Under the pieces are notes generated by a model. It was not told the DNA's origin and did no database searches. It was given only the letters and a program-made list of their open reading frames with translations. This document shows positions 59,662 to 64,000 of a stretch of 64,000 bases of DNA, piece by piece. The position numbers were made by a program, and so were the translations under genes. Every line of letters starts with the position of its first letter. Within the stretch, counting starts at the first letter, position 1. The DNA comes from Herbaspirillum sp. YR522 (GTDB lineage Bacteria > Pseudomonadota > Gammaproteobacteria > Burkholderiales > Burkholderiaceae_D): contig NZ_AKJA01000105.1 of NCBI RefSeq assembly GCF_000282575.1, positions 16,532 through 80,531 of the forward strand, given 5' to 3'.

Positions 59662-60126
59662 ATGACCAACGACCACCTGATTTCGACTCTCAATGACCTG
59701 ATCCAGATTTCCAAGGACGGCGAGCAGGGTTTTCGCGCCTGTGCCGACGATGCGCAGGAGCGGTATGTGAACTACAAGGAGATGTTCATGAATCGCGCCA
59801 CGGCCTGTGCCCAGGCCGTGCTGGATCTACAGGACCTGGTGCATCGGCTGGGCGGCGAGCCTACCAATCACAGCACCCTGGGCGGCGCGCTGCATCGGCA
59901 GTGGGTCAATTTGAAATCGGCCATTACCGGCCGCGATGACGATGCCATCCTGTCAGAGTGCGAGCGCGGGGAGGATGCGGCGGTACATGCTTACCGCAAG
60001 GCATTGTCGCAGGACCTGCCGGACGATATCCGCCTGGTCATCGAACGGCAGTACCAGGGCGTGCTGGCCAATCACGACCAGGTGCGGGCCTTGCGCAACA
60101 TGGCCCGGGCCAAGAAAGCGGCGTAA
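59662..60126 (+). CDS. PA2169/DUF2383 family four-helix-bundle protein
   Basis: The 154-residue protein is predicted all helical with charged faces and the family blocks ISTLNDLIQISKDGEQGFRACADDA, QERYVNYKEMFMNRATACAQAVLDLQDLV and GGEPTNHSTLGGALHRQWVNLKSAI. DUF2383 proteins are ferritin-like in shape but lack ferritin metal ligands; their function is unknown. An aaggag site precedes ATG 59662. Confidence 0.9.
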   Translation: MTNDHLISTLNDLIQISKDGEQGFRACADDAQERYVNYKEMFMNRATACAQAVLDLQDLVHRLGGEPTNHSTLGGALHRQWVNLKSAITGRDDDAILSECERGEDAAVHAYRKALSQDLPDDIRLVIERQYQGVLANHDQVRALRNMARAKKAA

Positions 60127-60298
60127 GGGGCGCCTGGATGGCTTGAAGGATATCGGGCGTTTCGACGGTTCGCCCCGGGGTAGTTCATAAGACTTACCAA
60201 GGCTTATTATGACTTAGGTACCCGGGACGACCGGCGTGCCCCGCACCTGCCACCGCCCGATCGCCCGATCGACTGCGGAAGTCTTCCCCGGGGAATCC

Positions 60299-61024
60299 TC
60301 AGCCTTCGCCCAGGTAGGCGGCCTTGACCCGTGGATCGTCCAGCAGCTCGCTTGCCCGGCCGTCGATGGTGATCAGTCCCGACTCCATCACGTAGCCCCG
60401 GTGCGCCGCCTGCAGTGCCAGCTTGGCGTTCTGTTCCACCAGCAGGATCGTGATCCCCTGTGCCGACACGTTGCGAATCACCTCGAAGATCTTCTCGACC
60501 ATGATCGGCGACAGGCCCATCGACGGTTCATCCAGCAGCAGCAACCTGGGGTGGCTCATCAAGGCCCGCGCCATGGCCAGCATCTGCTGTTCGCCACCCG
60601 ACAGCGTGCCCGCCATCTGCGCCGCACGTTCCTTCAGGCGCGGAAACACCTCGAACCAGCGCTCGATGTCGGCCTGGATCTGGCCCTTGTCGTTGCTCGT
60701 GAAGGCGCCCATCAACAGGTTTTCCTGGATGCTCATGCGGGTAAATACGCCCCGCCCTTCCGGCACCATCGCCAGCTTGTCCTTGACCAGCTCGAACGAC
60801 TTCTTGCCCTTCAACGCCTGGCCCTGGTAGCTGATGTGGCCCTCGACCCGGCAGTTGGGCAAGGTGCCCGTGATGGCTTTCAAGGTGGTGGTCTTGCCCG
60901 CCCCGTTGGCCCCGATCAGGGTCACCAGTTCGCCCTCGTTGACTTCCAGGTCGATGCCCTTGACCGCCTGGATGCCGCCATACGCCACGCTCAGTTGGTC
61001 GACTTTCAGAATATTCGTTGTCAT
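60299..61024 (-). CDS. livF: branched-chain amino acid-type ABC ATPase LivF
   Basis: The 241-residue ATPase has Walker A GANGAGKTT, FVPEGRGVFTRMSIQENLLMG-like AMVPEGRGVFTRMSI, signature LSGGEQQMLAMARALMSHP and Walker B LLLLDEPSMGLSP. The MVPEGRGVF and EPSMGL variants distinguish LivF from LivG. It closes the livHMGF operon, 13 bases after livG. Confidence 0.95.
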   Translation of the reverse strand: MTTNILKVDQLSVAYGGIQAVKGIDLEVNEGELVTLIGANGAGKTTTLKAITGTLPNCRVEGHISYQGQALKGKKSFELVKDKLAMVPEGRGVFTRMSIQENLLMGAFTSNDKGQIQADIERWFEVFPRLKERAAQMAGTLSGGEQQMLAMARALMSHPRLLLLDEPSMGLSPIMVEKIFEVIRNVSAQGITILLVEQNAKLALQAAHRGYVMESGLITIDGRASELLDDPRVKAAYLGEG

Positions 61025-61037
61025 GTCTTCTCTTCGG

Positions 61038-61805
61038 TCAGTGACCCGCTCCCAGATACGCCTCGATCACCGCAGGATTGTTTTGCACCTCCGCCGGCAC
61101 CCCTTCGGCAATCGGTCGGCCATAGTCCAGCACCGTGATGCGGTTGCACAAGCCCATCATCAGCTTGACGTCATGCTCGATCAACAGGATGGTCTTGCCC
61201 TCGGCCTGGATCTTGACCAGCAATTCGCGCAGGCCCAGCTTCTCGGTGGCGTTCATGCCGGCCGCCGGTTCGTCCAGCGCCAGCAGTTGCGGCTCCGTCG
61301 CCAGGGCGCGCGCGATCTCCAGGCGTCGCTGGTCGCCATACGACAGGTGGCGCGCGGTGCGCTTGGCGAATTGCCCAATGCCCACGAAATCGAGCAGCTG
61401 CTGCGACTTGGCCCGGATCTGCGCCTCTTCCTCGCGCGCCGCCTTGTGCCGGAAGACGGCGCCGAACACGTTCTGCCGGGTCCGCACATGGCATCCCACC
61501 ATCACGTTTTCCAGTACCGTCATTTCACCGAACAGGCGGATGTTCTGGAACGTGCGCGCAATGCCCGCACGCGCCACTTCATGCGGCGCGCTGGGGCTGT
61601 AGGGCTTGCCGTCCAGCTCGAAGCTGCCGGTGTCGGGCTGGTACAGCCCGGTGATCACGTTGAAGAAGGTGGTCTTGCCGGCGCCATTGGGGCCGATCAG
61701 GCCGTAGATCTGGCCTTTTTCGATGGTGAGGCCAACGCCGTTCAAGGCTTGCAGGCCGCCGAAGCGCTTGCTGACGTTACTGATGTTGAGCAGGGTCTGG
61801 GTCAT
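61038..61805 (-). CDS. livG: branched-chain amino acid-type ABC ATPase LivG
   Basis: The 255-residue ATPase has Walker A GPNGAGKTTFFNVITGLY, the LivG-specific IARTFQNIRLFGEMTVLENVMVG, signature LSYGDQRRLEIARAL and Walker B LLALDEPAAGMN. It starts one base before the end of livM and is followed by livF. Confidence 0.95.
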   Translation of the reverse strand: MTQTLLNISNVSKRFGGLQALNGVGLTIEKGQIYGLIGPNGAGKTTFFNVITGLYQPDTGSFELDGKPYSPSAPHEVARAGIARTFQNIRLFGEMTVLENVMVGCHVRTRQNVFGAVFRHKAAREEEAQIRAKSQQLLDFVGIGQFAKRTARHLSYGDQRRLEIARALATEPQLLALDEPAAGMNATEKLGLRELLVKIQAEGKTILLIEHDVKLMMGLCNRITVLDYGRPIAEGVPAEVQNNPAVIEAYLGAGH

Positions 61806-61806
61806 G

Positions 61807-63021
61807 TCAGGCTTTCACTTCACCGGTGGTTCCAACCGAGGCATGGTCCGCCTCGGGACGGTCTTCGTGGCGCGGCGAGGGCCACAGGCCCGCCGGGCGG
61901 GTCAGCATGATGATCACCATGGCCAGCCCGTAGAGCAGCTGGCGCAACACCTCGGCGTCGATCCAGACCCGCCCGAACAGGCTCATCTGCAACGGCTCGA
62001 CCACGTGCCGCAGCACTTCCGGCAATGCCGCCAGGATCACCCCGCCCAGCACCACGCCCGGGATATGCCCGATACCGCCCAGCACCACCATCGCCAATAC
62101 CGCGATCGACTCGGTCAGCGAGAACGACTCGGGCGACACGAAACCCTGGAACGAGGCGAACATGGCCCCGGCCACGCCGCCGAAGGACGCGCCCATCGCA
62201 AAGGCCAGCAACTTGACGTTACGGGTATTGATGCCCATCGCCTTGGCGGCGATCTCGTCTTCCCGGATCGCGACCCAGGCGCGCCCCAGGCGCGAGTCCT
62301 GCAGCCGCACCGAGAAGAAGATCACCGCGATGCACAGCACCAGGAACAGGAAGTAATAGGCATTGACCGAGGGCACCATGAAACCGAACAGGTCGACCAT
62401 CGATCCCGAACCCGGCTCGCCGGCCAGCGACACCCCGAACACCCGGATCGGGTCGATCAGGTTGATGCCCTGCGGACCGTTGGTGATGTTGACCGGTGCA
62501 TTGAGGTTGTTCATGAAGATGCGGATGATCTCGCCAAAGCCCAGCGTCACGATGGCCAGGTAGTCGCCCCGCAGCTTGAGCGTCGGCGCCCCCAGCAAGG
62601 CGCCGAACAGCGCCGCGCACAGGGCCGACAGCGGCACGATCACCCACAGCGACAGGTGGATGCCGTTCTGCACGATCTCCGGTCCGCACACCATCACCAG
62701 GAAATTGCCCAGCGCCGGATAGGTGTTGACGAACGATTCGAGCACCGCCGCAAACTGCGGCGACGCCAGCAGGCCCGCCGTGTAGGCGCCGATGGCATAG
62801 AACGCGATATAGCCCAGGTCGAGCAGGCCGGCAAACCCGACCACCACGTTCAAGCCCAGCGCCAGCATGATGTAGAGCAAGGCGATGTCCATGATGCGCA
62901 CCCACGAATTGCCGAACTGCTGGGCAATGAACGGGAACACGATCATCAGCGCCAGCAGCACCAGCAGGCTGGTGCGGGCCTGGCCGGGGTGGCGCTTCAT
63001 GTCGAAGGAAATGAGAGACAT
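61807..63021 (-). CDS. livM: branched-chain amino acid-type ABC permease LivM
   Basis: The 404-residue permease begins MSLISFDMKRHPG and has about nine hydrophobic spans. The LivM signature VGFAGLLDLGYIAFYAIGAYTAGLL and the loop LRGDYLAIVTLGFGEIIRI are intact. The C-terminal tail (EDRPEADHASVGTTGEVKA) extends past the usual end. ATG 63021 is chosen; ATG 63000 is a weaker option. Confidence 0.93.
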   Translation of the reverse strand: MSLISFDMKRHPGQARTSLLVLLALMIVFPFIAQQFGNSWVRIMDIALLYIMLALGLNVVVGFAGLLDLGYIAFYAIGAYTAGLLASPQFAAVLESFVNTYPALGNFLVMVCGPEIVQNGIHLSLWVIVPLSALCAALFGALLGAPTLKLRGDYLAIVTLGFGEIIRIFMNNLNAPVNITNGPQGINLIDPIRVFGVSLAGEPGSGSMVDLFGFMVPSVNAYYFLFLVLCIAVIFFSVRLQDSRLGRAWVAIREDEIAAKAMGINTRNVKLLAFAMGASFGGVAGAMFASFQGFVSPESFSLTESIAVLAMVVLGGIGHIPGVVLGGVILAALPEVLRHVVEPLQMSLFGRVWIDAEVLRQLLYGLAMVIIMLTRPAGLWPSPRHEDRPEADHASVGTTGEVKA

Positions 63022-63079
63022 AGGGTTTCTTTCGGTTGGATAAGTTTTTTCTCTGGCGATGGACAACCCGAGCCAATGT

Positions 63080-64000
63080 TCAAGCGCGGTCGGCCACGCG
63101 CTCGCCCATGATTCCCGAGGGACGCAGGGTGAGCACGATGATCAGCACGATGAAGGCAAAGATGTCCTGGTAGTTGCTGCCCAGGAAATCGCCGGTCAAA
63201 TCGCCGATGTAGCCGGCGCCCAGGCTCTCGATCAAGCCCAGCAGGATGCCCCCCAGCATGGCACCGTAGATGTTGCCGATACCGCCCAGCACCGCCGCCG
63301 AGAAGGCCTTCAGGCCCGGCACGAAGCCCATGGCGAATTGCGCTGTGGAGTAGTTGGCCGCCCACATCACGCCGGCGATGGCCGCCAGCGCCGCGCCGAT
63401 GGCGAAGGTCACCACGATCACCTTGTTCGAATCGACCCCCATCAGGCCGGCAATGCGCGGGTTCTCGGCCGTGGCGCGCATGGCGCGCCCCATCTTGGTC
63501 TTCTCCACGATCAGCACCAGGCCCACCATGGCCACCACCGCCAGCACCAGCAGCATGATCTGGGTGGGCGAGATGAGCGCGCCGGCGATATGCACCGGAT
63601 CCGACGGCATCACCTGCGGGAACGGCAGCGGACTACGGCCCCAGATCATCATGGCCGCCGTCTGCAGCAGGATCGAGATACCGATGGCGGTGATCAACGG
63701 CGCCAGGCGCGGCGCATTGCGCAATGGCCGGTAGGCCACCCGCTCGATCAGCAGGCTGACCACGATGCATACCGGAATGGCGCCGGCGATGGCGATGATC
63801 AACTGCACGATGCCGGGCAACTGGGGCGCCGCCTGCTGCACCACTTTGAGCAGCCACAGGCCCACCATCGCACCCACCATCAAGATGTCGCCATGGGCGA
63901 AGTTGATCAGGTTCAATACCCCGTACACCATCGTGTAGCCCAGGGCGATGAGCGCATACATGCTGCCCAGCACCAGGCCGTTGATGATCTGCTGGATGAA
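63080..64000 (-). CDS. livH: branched-chain amino acid-type ABC permease LivH, 5' end outside window
   Basis: About 306 residues of the permease are present; translation continues to the edge as FIQQIINGLVLGSMYALIALGYT, the family N-terminus, so only a few residues are missing. Hydrophobic spans and the LivH motifs NLINFAHGDILMVGAM and NPRIAGLMGVDSNKVI are visible. It heads the livHMGF set; no binding-protein gene is in view. Confidence 0.95.
   Translation of the reverse strand, partial: FIQQIINGLVLGSMYALIALGYTMVYGVLNLINFAHGDILMVGAMVGLWLLKVVQQAAPQLPGIVQLIIAIAGAIPVCIVVSLLIERVAYRPLRNAPRLAPLITAIGISILLQTAAMMIWGRSPLPFPQVMPSDPVHIAGALISPTQIMLLVLAVVAMVGLVLIVEKTKMGRAMRATAENPRIAGLMGVDSNKVIVVTFAIGAALAAIAGVMWAANYSTAQFAMGFVPGLKAFSAAVLGGIGNIYGAMLGGILLGLIESLGAGYIGDLTGDFLGSNYQDIFAFIVLIIVLTLRPSGIMGERVADRA

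Overview
The window is about 64 kb of GC-rich DNA that reads as the chromosome of a Gram-negative betaproteobacterium, most likely Burkholderiales/Oxalobacteraceae (Herbaspirillum-like). That placement is an inference from the Tol-Pal envelope system, the zapA-6S RNA arrangement, a ZTP riboswitch ahead of glyA, a sigma-54/ANTAR nitrate leader and the overall codon use. No transposase, phage gene, integrase or CRISPR array is visible.

1-12.6 kb is housekeeping: the 3' part of recG, a DTW-domain tRNA modification gene, zapB-like and zapA cell-division genes followed by 6S RNA, nrdR, glyA under a ZTP riboswitch, a ydfG-type dehydrogenase, and the complete ybgC-tolQRAB-pal-cpoB cluster ending at tRNA-Lys(UUU).

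12.5-40.4 kb is a large accessory catabolic block. A 38-base stretch of the 3' half of tRNA-Lys is repeated at 40.33-40.37 kb with one mismatch, so the block looks like a 27.8-kb island inserted at the tRNA without a surviving integrase. It holds three parts. (i) A LysR-linked operon encodes a flavin monooxygenase, RidA, DUF1028, an M20 deacylase and an Ldh-type dehydrogenase. (ii) A GntR/FCD regulator sits with a binding protein and an amidase. (iii) Two large transport-plus-oxidation operons each have a spermidine/putrescine-type ABC transporter, a flavin reductase, a flavin-dependent monooxygenase (LLM type in one, HpaB type in the other) and a class II aldolase. Copies of an inverted motif built on TTGCATGCAA lie ahead of all three GntR-linked transcription units. 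The substrate cannot be read from sequence; an imported nitrogen-containing, probably aromatic or amide compound fits the enzyme set.

40.4-49.6 kb contains a GSCFA protein with a C-terminal SGNH-like domain, a chemoreceptor, a hypothetical gene, a DUF423 membrane protein, and a nitrate transporter operon (nrtABD). The nrt operon is preceded by a sigma-54 promoter, two ANTAR-type hairpins and a terminator, and next to it lies nasT, the predicted antiterminator.

49.9-60.1 kb is dense with small envelope and stress proteins: a beta-barrel protein, DUF3309, three CsbD-like proteins, DUF883, BON, glycine-zipper, a ferritin-like protein, a PA2169-type four-helix protein and two paralogous 24-25-residue membrane microproteins. 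A three-gene two-component system lies among them. A shared upstream element beginning TCCTACA precedes at least five of these genes. 60.3-64 kb is a branched-chain amino acid type ABC operon (livHMGF), with livH cut by the window end.
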